A DNA stretch of 64,000 nucleotides. It comes from Peronospora farinosa (taxonomy: Eukaryota > Oomycota > Peronosporomycetes > Peronosporales > Peronosporaceae). Below, piece after piece: positions 55,189 to 64,000 of this stretch. Every line of letters starts with the position of its first letter. The first letter of the stretch is position 1. The DNA is taken from positions 496,001-560,000 of the forward strand of contig CANTFK010000991.1 in NCBI GenBank assembly GCA_947646735.1, read 5' to 3'. The notes under the pieces were generated by a model. The model saw nothing but the letters and a program-made list of their open reading frames with translations. It was not told the origin of the DNA and ran no database searches. The translations under genes were made by a program, and so were the position numbers.

Positions 55189-55893
55189 CCCTCAAATAAC
55201 ATTGAATCACTTGCACTAGACTTTGTAAAATTTGGACGTGCATCTCAGATGCGTGCTCGGTAAGCGCCTTTCGCTTTACTATCATTGTAGAAGTTCTTGG
55301 ATTGCAAAATGTTAGAAGGTCCCTGAATGTTTTTTCTTTCCACCTCTGCCCAGGCAATATCTGCGTCCGCAAAAAACTCTACAATACGAGTTTTCAAAGA
55401 TTCCTGCGTAAGGATTTCCTATTGTAAATAGTGAGTACGAATTAGCAGCTAATGATAGTATTGCATTGATACATCACGTGAAAACATCTGGTATACGTAC
55501 TTCTTCAGTGCCTCTCAGTCTTTTTCCGCTCCGATTAAGAAATGCATCCAAAGTCTCATTATCGGCGACTATTCGGCTGTTATTGGTCCATCTTGATTTA
55601 TATGATGTTGCTCCCGCAGGTGTCTGATCAGGTTGGAGGTACCGGTGCCCTTAATACACTTAAAAAAATTCGAACATTGTGCTGCATATGTACCAATTGC
55701 TTTTTTTGCTTTGGCGACTCCTGGTTGTTTCCTGGCTGGTTTTTTTCAATATGAAGTAATCGTAAACCCAAGATTTCTATATACCAGCAGAAGTGCTCGA
55801 CACAGTACGGTTTGCATCCTGTTTGACTGGAGTAACCGAGGTTACACTAACCATTGGAGTAATGGACAAGTCCTGACTGTCTTCCATCAATAA
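55189..55893 (-). pseudogene. hAT transposase, N-terminal part with BED zinc finger
   Basis: The minus strand near 55770-55600 reads SWVYDYF, then in another frame AAQCSNFFKCIKGTGTSNLI and RHLREQHH, the shape of a BED finger (W.yF, Cys pair, GT..L..HL...H). 55372-55189 continues with KTFRDLLTFCNPRTSTMIVK and ALTEHASEMHVQILQ. Gyp3 cuts the gene just after. BED fingers in hAT transposases bind the element ends. Confidence 0.75.
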
Positions 55894-56032
55894 TGTGTGT
55901 CAGATGAAAAGTGATGGGTGACGGGTTTATTATATGATTGTATAGTGTAAAGAAGATAGAGAGATGAAGGGTGGTGGAGCAGGTGTGTCTGATGGATGTC
56001 CCAAAAATTTGGTTCATTTACCCATGGGTACC

Positions 56033-56493
56033 TGTAATGGGGCACCCTCCGACTCTACTGATTACAGTATAGTCTACTTTCACTGATTACAGTGAAAGCA
56101 GGTGCCTCAATTATCTCTCTTACACAAGAGGCAGAGGAAGCTTTACTTCTAAACAAACGCTTAGAAGTAGAGGAAAAGAAAACTGTATTTAATATAGTTA
56201 ACTATCTTAATAAAACTAATCTGTTATAACCTATGTTAACTATATTAAACTACAACTATGTATGTTGACAACTTGCCCTCCACTCATTGCGCGCGTCCAT
56301 CGGTCATTGGTCAGCGCGTTGGTTGATATGATGGCCCATATCAACCAATGAGAGGGCATCTCCAACTTCAAGGAGATCTAGGAACAATATTATAAGAGAA
56401 GATAATATTGTCAAAATATTATTAGTTATAATAATATTTTTATTGACACTTCATATAAGTGTCAATATTATGTAACGGGCTCGCCCCGTTACA
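56033..56493 (+). repeat. Solo LTR (461 bp) in the hAT 5' end
   Basis: TGTAATGGGG...CCCCGTTACA, flanked by GTACC at 56028-56032 and 56494-56498. Terminal bases as in Gyp1/Gyp5 LTRs, but the body is different: a third LTR family of this group. Confidence 0.88.
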
Positions 56494-56584
56494 GTACCCA
56501 TGAGTAAGCTGGCTAATTGAAGCCATTTACCCATACCCAACCCATGAGTCTGGGTATGGGTAATTACCCACTGAGTCTGAGTCT

Positions 56585-56598
56585 GGGTACCACCTCTA
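56585..56598. repeat. hAT terminal inverted repeat, 5' end
   Basis: gggtaccacctcta, partner of 10516-10529. Confidence 0.8.
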
Positions 56599-56606
56599 GA
56601 TATAGC
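56599..56606. other. 8-bp target duplication of hAT (GATATAGC)
   Basis: Partner of 10530-10537. Marks the right edge of the transposon nest. Confidence 0.8.
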
Positions 56607-56802
56607 TATCCAACCGTCGTGTAACCCCGTTACAAAGTGAGCACACAATTGAGCTACGTAAATGTTGCGCATAAACGGCGCGTAGAAAATGATTTAAAGC
56701 ATTAAAAAGCTGGCTTCTCGTTTTTTGAACGAAAGCTACCGTCGTAATTACCGTAATAAACCGGTATCAAATCTGCCTCCACCTTTACATAATTTTACAG
56801 CA

Positions 56803-57972
56803 ATGAACGCAGACGCCGAGCGAATCGAGCGCGCTCGCGCCAAGAACCTCGCGTACATCCGTCAGTCAGTGGTGTATTTTCATTAATATCATCATTACCA
56901 CTATTTTCTTCTCTAATCCGTGCTTATCGACTGCAGAAAGGATGAGCACGAGGCTTCTCAAGCCGTGGACGAGCTCTTGGCTGTCGGCTCAAGTATTAGG
57001 CGATCAGCGTCTGCATTAGGAGGAATGAAAGGCAACAGTAGCGTTTACATTACGGGTCTTACGACGTACATGGCCTGTAGACAACTCGGTCTGTCGTCTG
57101 TTGATTAGTTTCTAATAATGGAAGAAGTAAAAGACTGACACGCTGCTCTTGTGCCGGAATGTGCAGAGGGCGCTTGTACCAAACTTGGCAAAGTGCGACG
57201 TATTAAGTTCTACAAGGATGATAGAGGAGGACTTAAGGGTGACGCAGTGGTAACGTTTAGCTCGCGTGCCACGATGACGAAGGCTATTGACAGGGTAAGA
57301 CTGTTTGTTATCCCTTGGTCCTTGGGTCAATAGTCTTCATTTGTATTGTACATGAGTAACATGGATGCATTGATGCTCATTCATGTCTCGTACCTTCTCG
57401 ACGTAGCTGAACCATTTTGAAGTTAAACCGGGAGTGATTATCACGTAAGTGTGTTTGAAAGCTGAATGGAAGTTGGCAAGTAGTGCTGATGAGTTCAAAT
57501 GCGTAGAGCAATCGAAGCAACTTTCTCAAGCAAAAAGGTGAAGAACATTGAGAAGAGTAAAGACGTTGACGGCATTGGTCAGGTGACTACAGACTATGAA
57601 GCATCTGCGCCGTTGAAAGTTGGTTCAACCGATGAGAAGCCGCCTTTGGACTTGCCGTCAGACTCCGTCATTCTAAAAAATGTATGGGACTCACTTGACA
57701 GCAGCGATGCTGCGTTCTTTACTGATTTGGAAGAAGACATACGTGTGGAATGTGAGAGACATGGAGTTGTGAAGCGTGTTCAAGTTGTAGCACATGGTTC
57801 TGTAATCGTGTGCTTCGCAGAGTTAAAGGCAGCTCTCGCATGTCAAAAAGTGATGAACGGGCGGTATTTTGCTGGACGACAGATTGAGGCACAGTTTCAT
57901 CAGGCTACGACTGAGAATCTTAGCAATGCAGATGCCAAGGTTAAAGCTTTTTTGGCGTCTATTGAAAAGTGA
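56803..57972 (+). CDS. Tat-SF1/Cus2-like splicing factor (RRM and UHM)
   Basis: Homologue of HTATSF1/Cus2, a U2 snRNP-associated protein in the nucleus. Exons I can place: 56803-56864 (MNADAERIERARAKNLAYIR), 56937 on (KDEHEASQAVDELL ... NSSVYITGL, RRM strand 1), a part with KLGKVRRIKFYKDDRGGLKG and DAVVTFSSRATMTKAIDRV ending at 57296 (donor gtaaga), 57411-57448 (LNHFEVKPGVIIT) and 57508-57972. The last exon holds the UHM-type RRM: DSVILKNVWDSLDSSDAAFF, DLEEDIRVECERHGVVKRVQ, MNGRYFAGRQIEAQF. The K-F-Y-K-D-x-x-G-x-L-K-G-D block and G-R-Y-F-A-G-R-Q are typical of this family. The join between 57065 and 57167 is unresolved: no GT-AG pair I tried keeps the frame. Start: first ATG before the conserved part. 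Confidence 0.8.
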
Positions 57973-58022
57973 AGTCCGTGCGGAATTTACGTAGTCATTA
58001 TGTCATTGCATGGTATCAATTC

Positions 58023-58666
58023 TTACGGACAAGGAAGGAAATACGCATCGAAAACAACGAAGTGATTGGGCTGCGGGAAGTACTTGGTCAGATCGGCGTG
58101 TTTTTTCAGGAAGGCAAAGAGTTTGGGTGACGGGCGGTCATATGCTAGTTGATCAGGTAGGATGTTCTTTTCCTGTAGAAAATGATGGAAGAGTTGTAGC
58201 CCCACGCCACAATGCTGCCAAGCTTCATCGACGTAGAAGTCGAGCACGCATAGTGGATCCATTTCAATGTACTTGCCTCTAGGACTCTAGCAGCAGCAAC
58301 TACAGCGTTTGTATCAAATACGACATAGCATTATCGTTGCGACTAAGTAATGGCAAGGCATTAGTACGGTACCATGTAAAACAAGTGTTTCCTTCCAGTC
58401 TTCAGGAACCCTACGACGCTATCATCTGCATCGATAGAGAGCCTCAAAGTTTGCTGCTGTTGAACAGCCACTGGCATTGTGCAAACAGATTTGCCGACGT
58501 GATCTCATGAGAAAGAGCTTGGGCCTGTTCATATGGAACTCGTCAGTAATGATTGCCCATCGACCGGACGATCATTGCTACGTACAATTGCAGACTTTTT
58601 CCCAAGTGCATCTACTGCTTTAGCTTCATCTAAAGGCTCTGATGCTTGCACTACTTGAACTCGCAT
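58023..58666 (-). CDS. Alpha-tubulin N-acetyltransferase (ATAT1/MEC-17 family)
   Basis: Acetylates Lys40 of alpha-tubulin on the inner face of axonemal and other stable microtubules. First exon 58666-58586 (MRVQVVQASEPLDEAKAVDA, LGKKSAI), intron gtacgt...cag, second exon from 58524 (AQALSHEITSAN). Then LRLSIDADDSVVGFLKTGRK and HLFYM, an intron (gtaccg...tag, about 58350-58275), and the last exon with KYIEMDPLCVLDFYVDEAWQ, HCGVGLQLFHHFL, LAYDRPSPKLFAFLKKH and PNHFVVFDAYF. The acetyl-CoA loop (Q-H-C-G-V-G) and the D-R-P-S-P-K block are diagnostic. The exon edge near 58480 is not settled. Short for the family: the catalytic domain without a long tail. Convergent with the splicing-factor gene, about 50 bp apart. 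Confidence 0.85.
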
Positions 58667-58738
58667 GGTGGCCGGCCGTTTTCTAGCCCTGGGCATTGTA
58701 TCAGTAAGTACGTTCCACGGTCAGGAAGCCACACTGTA

Positions 58739-59041
58739 ATGGGCGCCAAAGCGTCCAAACCAGCGGCACTACCGAATCCATGTGCAAGCGAAATGGATAC
58801 CTACGTGAAGTAAGTGCCACGCTTTTGCTTGCACGACTTGGAGGACATTGTAGCCATACGAATCCCAAGGAGACGAGAAGACTCAGGCATTTTTTGTGTG
58901 TATGTTGTGCGTAGGTGCGTGGAAGCGAAGACCGCCGAAAGCGGAGGCCTGCGTGATGGAGAAGAGTGCGAAAAGGAGAGCAAAGCCTATCGCGAGTGTA
59001 GACGGAAAATCAAGGAGCTTCAGGTCGTCGTCAACAAGTGA
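58739..59041 (+). CDS. Small twin CX9C (CHCH) protein
   Basis: Two exons, 58739-58809 and 58915-59041 (GT-AG intron of 105 bp), give 65 residues. Cys15-x9-Cys25 and Cys42-x9-Cys52 form the twin CX9C pair of mitochondrial intermembrane-space proteins, which fold with two disulphides through the Mia40 route. The N-terminus MGAKAS also fits an N-myristoylation site (Gly2, Ser6), a combination known from MICOS subunit Mic19. This protein is much shorter than Mic19, so I do not assign it. It lies head-to-head with the tubulin acetyltransferase, 72 bp apart, suggesting a shared promoter region. Confidence 0.72.
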
Positions 59042-59233
59042 GAGATGTCGTGAGAATAACTTTTTGAAGAAGAACAGACGGTCATAACGTTATTGCCTAC
59101 ACGACCGCCATCTGCTACCTCCTTTCTTGTCTTTATTAACTCATCACCTACCTACTCGTCCACTTGTAATCGTACACTAATATCGAACTACCTGTTTCAT
59201 GTACATCCTAGCTCTTTGACCCACCGTCTCACT

Positions 59234-59793
59234 TTACTTGATAATCCTGGGCAGACAGACTACAGCATTGGACACAACTACGGGGTTGTTGCTCTCGTCA
59301 TCGCTATAGCCAAAGCTGGAAGACGCCGTCTTGATGCCAAACTCGTAAGCTTTATTCACACTGCCAGAGATTTTGTCAGCAGCATTGCGCGCTACGTGCA
59401 CAGAGCCCACACCTCGATACGACGAGTTGCTGACTCGGGACGACCCCATTGACGAGTTCTTGCTGTGGTGATGCTGGCGCTGTCTACGCTGAGAAAGCAC
59501 CTGAATGTCTTTAGGCAGAAAAACGTCCGGGATAAGTTGGTCCGAGTTGGACAGGATAGACGCGACAGAAGAGTCTGTTGTCATGGAGAGAGAACGTTTC
59601 CGCTCAGCTGCCAACCTGTCAAAGTCCTGAGCAAAGTCTTTGCTTTCGTGGTACTGCATTTGCATAAAAAGCAGTCCCATTAGCACTTTCTATTCTCTCA
59701 TCAAATGAAAACAAATACATGTACACGCACCAGTTGCGCGTCGTGGTCGCCGTCGCTGTCGCCAAAGCCACATACGGAGAGGCTGCTGCCCAT
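59234..59793 (-). CDS. Small unknown protein, putatively myristoylated
   Basis: Exons 59793-59731 and 59689-59234 (40-bp intron gtgcgt...tag) give 172 residues. Start MGSSLSVCGFGDSDGDHDAQ (Gly2 and Ser6: myristoylation-like), then a helical part LKVLMGLLFMQMQYHESKDF and AQDFDRLAAERKRSL, a Ser-rich low-complexity middle and a C-terminal helix. No domain recognised. The start is supported by the intron that joins it to the long frame; the frame upstream of 59793 is not needed. Confidence 0.6.
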
Positions 59794-60007
59794 TGTTTAA
59801 AGTAACGGTCTGATCTCTACGGAGCTCGTTGGTTTCTGAGTTTGAAAATCGTTTGGTGGTGCTCTGTACAGAAAGTGTACGATCCGTACGTACACTACAG
59901 TACAGTACATTAGTACGCGGTCTTCTATTCAACGTTTCGACTGTACGTGTACTTCTAACTGGATACTAATTGTTACAATCATTTTCTTCCGTCATCGTCT
60001 TCCCGAG

Positions 60008-60394
60008 ATGGCCGTGCGAGTGCGGCGATGGAGCGATGTAGAGGCGCGTCGACGTCCTTTGCACCGCGCCGCATACGATAATAGCACACCTAGTCCTGCT
60101 CCTGCTGCGCCTGCATCTGCCGATCCTGTAATGTCTTCGGAAAGTAATAAGAACGTCCCATTAGCCGTCATGGAGGACACTCCCGAATGCGTCATTTGTC
60201 TGGACGAACTAACGCTGGGACGCGCGCTGTTCACAGCCGAGTGCGGCCACCGCTTCCACTTTAGCTGCTTGTTGGAGAATGTCAACCATGACGAAGCTAA
60301 CTCGGACAAGTGCCCAATTTGCCGTAAAACGCAGAAGCAGTGGCCTGAACAGACGGAAGGACTTGTTAAAGCCCATCCTTATTGTAAGCCATAG
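60008..60394 (+). CDS. RING-H2 finger protein
   Basis: 128 residues, single exon. Cys61, Cys64, Cys79, His81, His84, Cys87, Cys102 and Cys105 form a C3H2C3 RING (CVIC ... CGHRFHFSC ... CPIC), the E2-binding fold of ubiquitin ligases. The first 60 residues are basic, then Ala/Pro-rich and probably disordered. No membrane segment, so likely a soluble E3. Substrate unknown. Confidence 0.82.
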   Translation: MAVRVRRWSDVEARRRPLHRAAYDNSTPSPAPAAPASADPVMSSESNKNVPLAVMEDTPECVICLDELTLGRALFTAECGHRFHFSCLLENVNHDEANSDKCPICRKTQKQWPEQTEGLVKAHPYCKP

Positions 60395-60436
60395 GTTTAC
60401 AATGATTGTGGAGTGTGTGTTATGAGTCAAGGCTAG

Positions 60437-60898
60437 AATAAATTACTTAACATTGTGTGGTGTCGGTTTTGGAATCCGATAGGTACAAATTGCGGGAAAA
60501 GAGGATCAGGAGGACAATTCTGCGACGGATGTGGACAATCACTGGCCCACACCCCAACAGCACAGGAACGCGCTCGAGCGGCAGCAGCAAGAAGTAACGT
60601 GGTGGTGGAGTGCCCCACATGTCGTATCCGCTGTCTAGTGAGCACTACGGCGCGTGGCACGCTTCAGTGTCCCAATGGCCATCTGTTCCAATTGCGGATG
60701 CCACCGACCATGGGCAGCTCGCAGGGCTTACGGCAGAGCTTCACAGGAGGTGGATCAGTCCCAGCAACTTCAGGATCCAGGCCCATCATGCGTCAATGCC
60801 CCACGTGCTATACGCGCGTGCAGATGCCCCCAGGCAGTCAAGCTGGCCAGTACATGTGTCCCCATGGACATACCTTCTACTTTTCTCCGTTCCAATAG
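60437..60898 (+). CDS. Zinc-ribbon protein, 5' end unresolved
   Basis: Open frame after a TAG at 60434, without an ATG ahead of the conserved part (a GTG at 60455 is the first start-like codon). Cys clusters: CGKRGSGGQFCDGCG, CPTCRIRCLV...LQCPNGH and CPTCYTRVQMP...YMCPHGH. The last two look like tandem zinc-binding repeats with a CP.GH ending. Either a short upstream exon is missing (TAG at 60434-60436 would serve as an acceptor) or the gene is damaged. It follows the RING gene by 60 bp on the same strand; splicing the two together gives an immediate stop. Confidence 0.5.
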   Translation, partial: NKLLNIVWCRFWNPIGTNCGKRGSGGQFCDGCGQSLAHTPTAQERARAAAARSNVVVECPTCRIRCLVSTTARGTLQCPNGHLFQLRMPPTMGSSQGLRQSFTGGGSVPATSGSRPIMRQCPTCYTRVQMPPGSQAGQYMCPHGHTFYFSPFQ

Positions 60899-61270
60899 AT
60901 TGCTGCGTGCTGCTTTTTTGTGGATTGATATATTTTTTTGTTTTCGTCTACTAAAGAAGGTAGGAAAGTTCGTCTTTGAGTTTGGAAACGTACTGAAATG
61001 GTATGGCTAACATTATGAGCGACAGTCTTTGATTGTCTAAGATAAAAGCTTGAAGATGGAGACCTCGCGCAAGAATAGCGTCGGCATTATGCAATGAGGC
61101 GATAAAGACAGTTTTTTTGTACTTGTACATTTTAAGCTGCGCGAAATGGTTACCGTTAATATTGCATGTTGAAGTTGGTCGTACGTAATCGACTTGTCAC
61201 AGTACTACATATTATCTGCTCACTTCACTCTGTTACTTCATTACGCTCATTTTTACGTGGCCATTTCAAA
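60899..61270. other. Intergenic region
   Basis: 372 bp, AT-rich. It should hold the promoter of the UBAC2-like gene. No recognisable element. Confidence 0.5.
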
Positions 61271-62628
61271 ATGCACTCCGACCTCCGTGGCTTCTGTACG
61301 TGTCCTTCTTCCCTTCATTATATCTTTAATTAACCTTCACCTGTCTATGACTGCTTGTAGATGGTGCACCTGTTACCTACGCTTATTCACTCGCAGTGGG
61401 TGTCGCCAGTTCTGCTAGTTTGCTGTTGGACCGTGGTCACGTCCTGGCGCTGGACAGAGATGCAGTGCTCATTCGTTCTCAGTATTGGCGCTTATTCTCG
61501 AGCCAAATGACGTTCCAACAGTACGTGGTATTATCTTATGATGTCTATTGTTAGTGTTACTTTTAGACTAGCATTAACATTCTTGCAGTGGACTGGCAGT
61601 CTCTCTTGGTCTCTACGTTGTGTTCCAGTTTCGAGTTCTCGAGCGACAATTGGGCTCTCGGAAATTTGGAAGTGTCGTGGTTTTTGTGATGCTTATTTCA
61701 GGGGCGCTACAGCTGACAGCTCTGTCGTCGGTCTCATCATCACTGGTGGAATTCATTCCGGGAGGACCTTACCCCGTTCTCGGAGCTCTAGCTGTTTACT
61801 TTAACAGTAAGTTGTGGCTACATGTCCTTTTCGGTGTAGTATATGGATAAGGTTGACTAATGTATTTTTTTATTGGTCTCTTACTTTCAGGATATATTCC
61901 CAAGCTGCAACCGCGAACAGTTAGTGTGTGGGGTCTGCCCTTCTCGGACAAGTCGAGCACGTACTTGCTTATAGTCGTGGTATGGGTGTTTATGTCAAAG
62001 GTGAATATTTTTTGATGATCTGACAAGCTCACGTTTTTTTATTGCCTTTTTTTCAGTTGCTGGCGTGTGACTTCCGCGCCTTGATTCCGTTTTTAGGTGG
62101 ATCGATGCTAGGAATGTTGTTTCATTCGACGCCACTTGGACGATTGAGACTACCATCATTTGTGTGCTCGATGTTTGGTCTACTACACCCTCTGTTTGAG
62201 GTCGTCCCTGCGAGTACATTGGCGCTCCAACGGCATCGGCGGGCAATCGAAGCACAGCGTCGATTAAATGGACGTTACAATCGAGGCCATCCAGCCGCAC
62301 CGGTCGTTGGGGGTCAAGGTTTTCATGACCAGTTACTGCCAGGGGCTGGTGGGATGCTGCCTGGTGGTGGCCCTGCGGCGGCCGCTGTTGGTGGCGGCAT
62401 GTTGCCTCCTCAAATGGCCGCAGCACCTCCGTCTGAAGATGCGATTCAGCAATTGATAGTAAGAAAAGCTCAAGCTGAAGAGATGGAAGTGTTTGACCAT
62501 ATATCTAATTGCTCGTGCGTGTGTCTTGTCAGGCCCTCGGATTCGAGAGAGAGCGCGCAATACAGGCGCTTCAGTTTACGTACAACAATGTGGAGGCGGC
62601 CGCAAATCGGCTGCTAAATGGATTGTAG
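61271..62628 (+). CDS. UBAC2-like rhomboid pseudoprotease with UBA domain
   Basis: Six exons with GT-AG introns that all keep frame: 61271-61295, 61361-61520, 61589-61806, 61891-62000, 62057-62458, 62533-62628 (336 residues). The N-terminal two-thirds has Derlin/rhomboid-like membrane segments (APVTYAYSLAVGVASSASLL, GLAVSLGLYVVFQFRVLERQ, SVVVFVMLISGALQL, LIPFLGGSMLG). A Gly/Ala/Pro-rich linker follows, and the C-terminus is a UBA domain (ALGFERERAIQALQFTYNNV, EAAANRLLNGL). This is the layout of UBAC2, an ER-membrane protein that binds ubiquitin and acts in ER-associated degradation. No Ser-His protease pair is evident, as expected for an inactive rhomboid. Confidence 0.85.
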
Positions 62629-64000
62629 AGAAAGACGGAGCAGACAAACATAAGTTCCACTTAATTTGTAGTAGCTTTGCTGACTTCTGTATACGGTCTC
62701 ATCGGCGTTTGTCTATAATCAACGTTGCCGCTCGTCCGACGTCTGCGGCACACCTGGTTTGAGCACAAAGATTACGATAAGCAGAACTCATTTACGATAC
62801 ATTCACACCATGTCTCGCACCCGATCTGCTGGATGTTGTTCAATGCAGCCGATGCCAGACATATTTTAGTTGTAGCAAGAACCTATCGCGTGTATTCCAC
62901 GACTCAGATGTCGAGGTTGGATTAAATAGCGTCGTTATCTCTCCAGATAATTACACTAGTGCTCGACAAATACCTGCAAGCTAAAGGTGCACAGTCGCGC
63001 CGCATTGTAACTCACCTTAAATTGTATGACGCAAAGAAAAAGTGCTACCTCGTAAGAGTTATGGCGACCGAATCACAGCGCTTAGTGATGCATGGCTATG
63101 AACGGCTTTGAACCAAGCCGGTTAAGAGATACTGAGTTTGACAAAAGCATACAGCGTTTTATATAAAGCCATTCACTTAAACTCAGGAGCTTTTATTTCG
63201 TTGTAGACGAGGCTCACATGCGATCACGCGTTCCCGTCTTTGGTGTTAAGTTGTAACAAACCCTCACTAACGACAAAATCGACGTCAGGGACGACACTAA
63301 ATTTCCGCAAGAAAAACAAATTATATTTTTGATAGCCGCGTCTTGATGTTAATGTATCAATAGCCCTCTTTTTGTTTCCTCGGAAGAACAAACAACGTGA
63401 GAATTCACCAGCTTAACTTCTTCTGCATTAAGGCCAAAAATTGTCAAGAGACCTCTACTTGATGATATCGCTCGATGGAAGATCCTCGAATGGCTTCAAA
63501 ATTGCAAACAACATGGAGCTTCTTTTGAAAAATGCCAGAATAGTACTATAGATTGTAGTCTTTAAGAGAGGGAAAATAGAATCAAGAAGTGGATAGGTTC
63601 GATTTAATGCATTTCTTAATAAATTTTAATTTATGATTTGAATAGCTGTCTACCATTTTGTATTTTTGTGTTTTTTAGAATTACATAGACGCCTAAATAT
63701 TGCTATTGTTGAATGCACCACCAACCTCGACAACATTATTACACGACGTCCACCAAAGTATTGACACTTCTGGTCACTTTTTTGACGACATGAATGCCAC
63801 TGATTTTCATGTTGTTGAGCAGTAGGTGCTGAGCTGGGACAGGAATCGTCTTTTCAATGATATTTTTGTCGAAGTGTTCTAAAGAGCACCAAGAAGACGC
63901 TAAAAATGCCAGTGGATTAGTGATCCATCGAATCGGGTTCCAACTGAATGTATCAGTTAAAAGGCATCGCCATTCGCAACAAGATGTACAAAAAATGCAT
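62629..64000. other. Region without a recognised gene
   Basis: 1.4 kb. Short frames only, for example VVQCSRCQTYFSCSKNLSRV (about 62835) and KRPLLDDIARWKILEWLQNC (about 63440). Both might be worn exons or transposon relics; I recognise neither. Confidence 0.4.

Noticed and set aside
60008..60898. RING and zinc-ribbon ORFs as one spliced gene
   Set aside because: The available donor (GTAAGC near 60385) and acceptors give an immediate stop.
62725..62925. Short ORFs after the UBAC2-like gene as a further gene
   Set aside because: No domain, no clear splice structure, frames conflict.

Overview
The window looks like nuclear DNA of an oomycete, probably Phytophthora or a relative. It has Ty3/Gypsy elements of the type that fill such genomes. 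A compact cluster of short-intron genes sits at the right edge, including an alpha-tubulin acetyltransferase, which fits a flagellated zoospore-former. The genus is inferred, not shown.

About 56 kb (1-56,606) is a nest of transposons. I name the elements Gyp1L (1-5,473, + strand, 5' end outside the window), Gyp2 (5' half 5,474-9,877 on -, 3' half 20,880-28,346 on +), Gyp1R (12,598-20,879, -), Gyp3 (29,762-55,183, -), Gyp4 (36,183-52,796, +) and Gyp5 (43,569-50,799, +). They sit in one BED/hAT DNA transposon. Its pieces lie at 9,882-10,529 (C-terminus, + strand), 28,347-29,761 (middle, - strand) and 55,184-56,598 (N-terminus, - strand). Target-site duplications (TSDs) give the order: Gyp3 in hAT (TAAAG), an LTR of the Gyp4 family in the Gyp3 protease, Gyp4 in that LTR (TATC), Gyp5 in the Gyp4 integrase; separately Gyp2 in hAT (AGAC) and Gyp1 in Gyp2 (GACAA). 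A solo LTR in Gyp1R (CTCC) and another in the hAT end (GTACC) complete the nest.

The segment between the two Gyp1 copies (about 4,034-14,838) is inverted relative to the ancestral order. Turning it round restores four things at once: the GACAA duplication of Gyp1 in Gyp2, the AGAC duplication of Gyp2 in hAT, the hAT reading order, and inverted hAT terminal repeats with an 8-bp duplication GATATAGC. The inverted arms (1-4,033 and 14,839-18,872) are almost identical, so either real recombination or an assembly mis-join could have done this.

The least expected biology is a second gene on the strand opposite pol, at the 3' end of the elements. Its N-terminal part (REQ...PW.LY) is conserved in Gyp1L, Gyp1R and Gyp5. 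Its C-terminal part is a coiled coil that overlaps pol in the same codon register in Gyp1, Gyp5 and Gyp3. Gyp3 and Gyp2 carry antisense ORFs of similar layout but unlike sequence. It starts just inside the 3' LTR, beside a hairpin.

From 56,803 the DNA is ordinary host sequence: a Tat-SF1/Cus2-like splicing factor, alpha-tubulin N-acetyltransferase, a twin CX9C protein, a small unknown protein, a RING-H2 protein, a zinc-ribbon ORF and a UBAC2-like rhomboid/UBA protein. I recognise nothing in 62,629-64,000.
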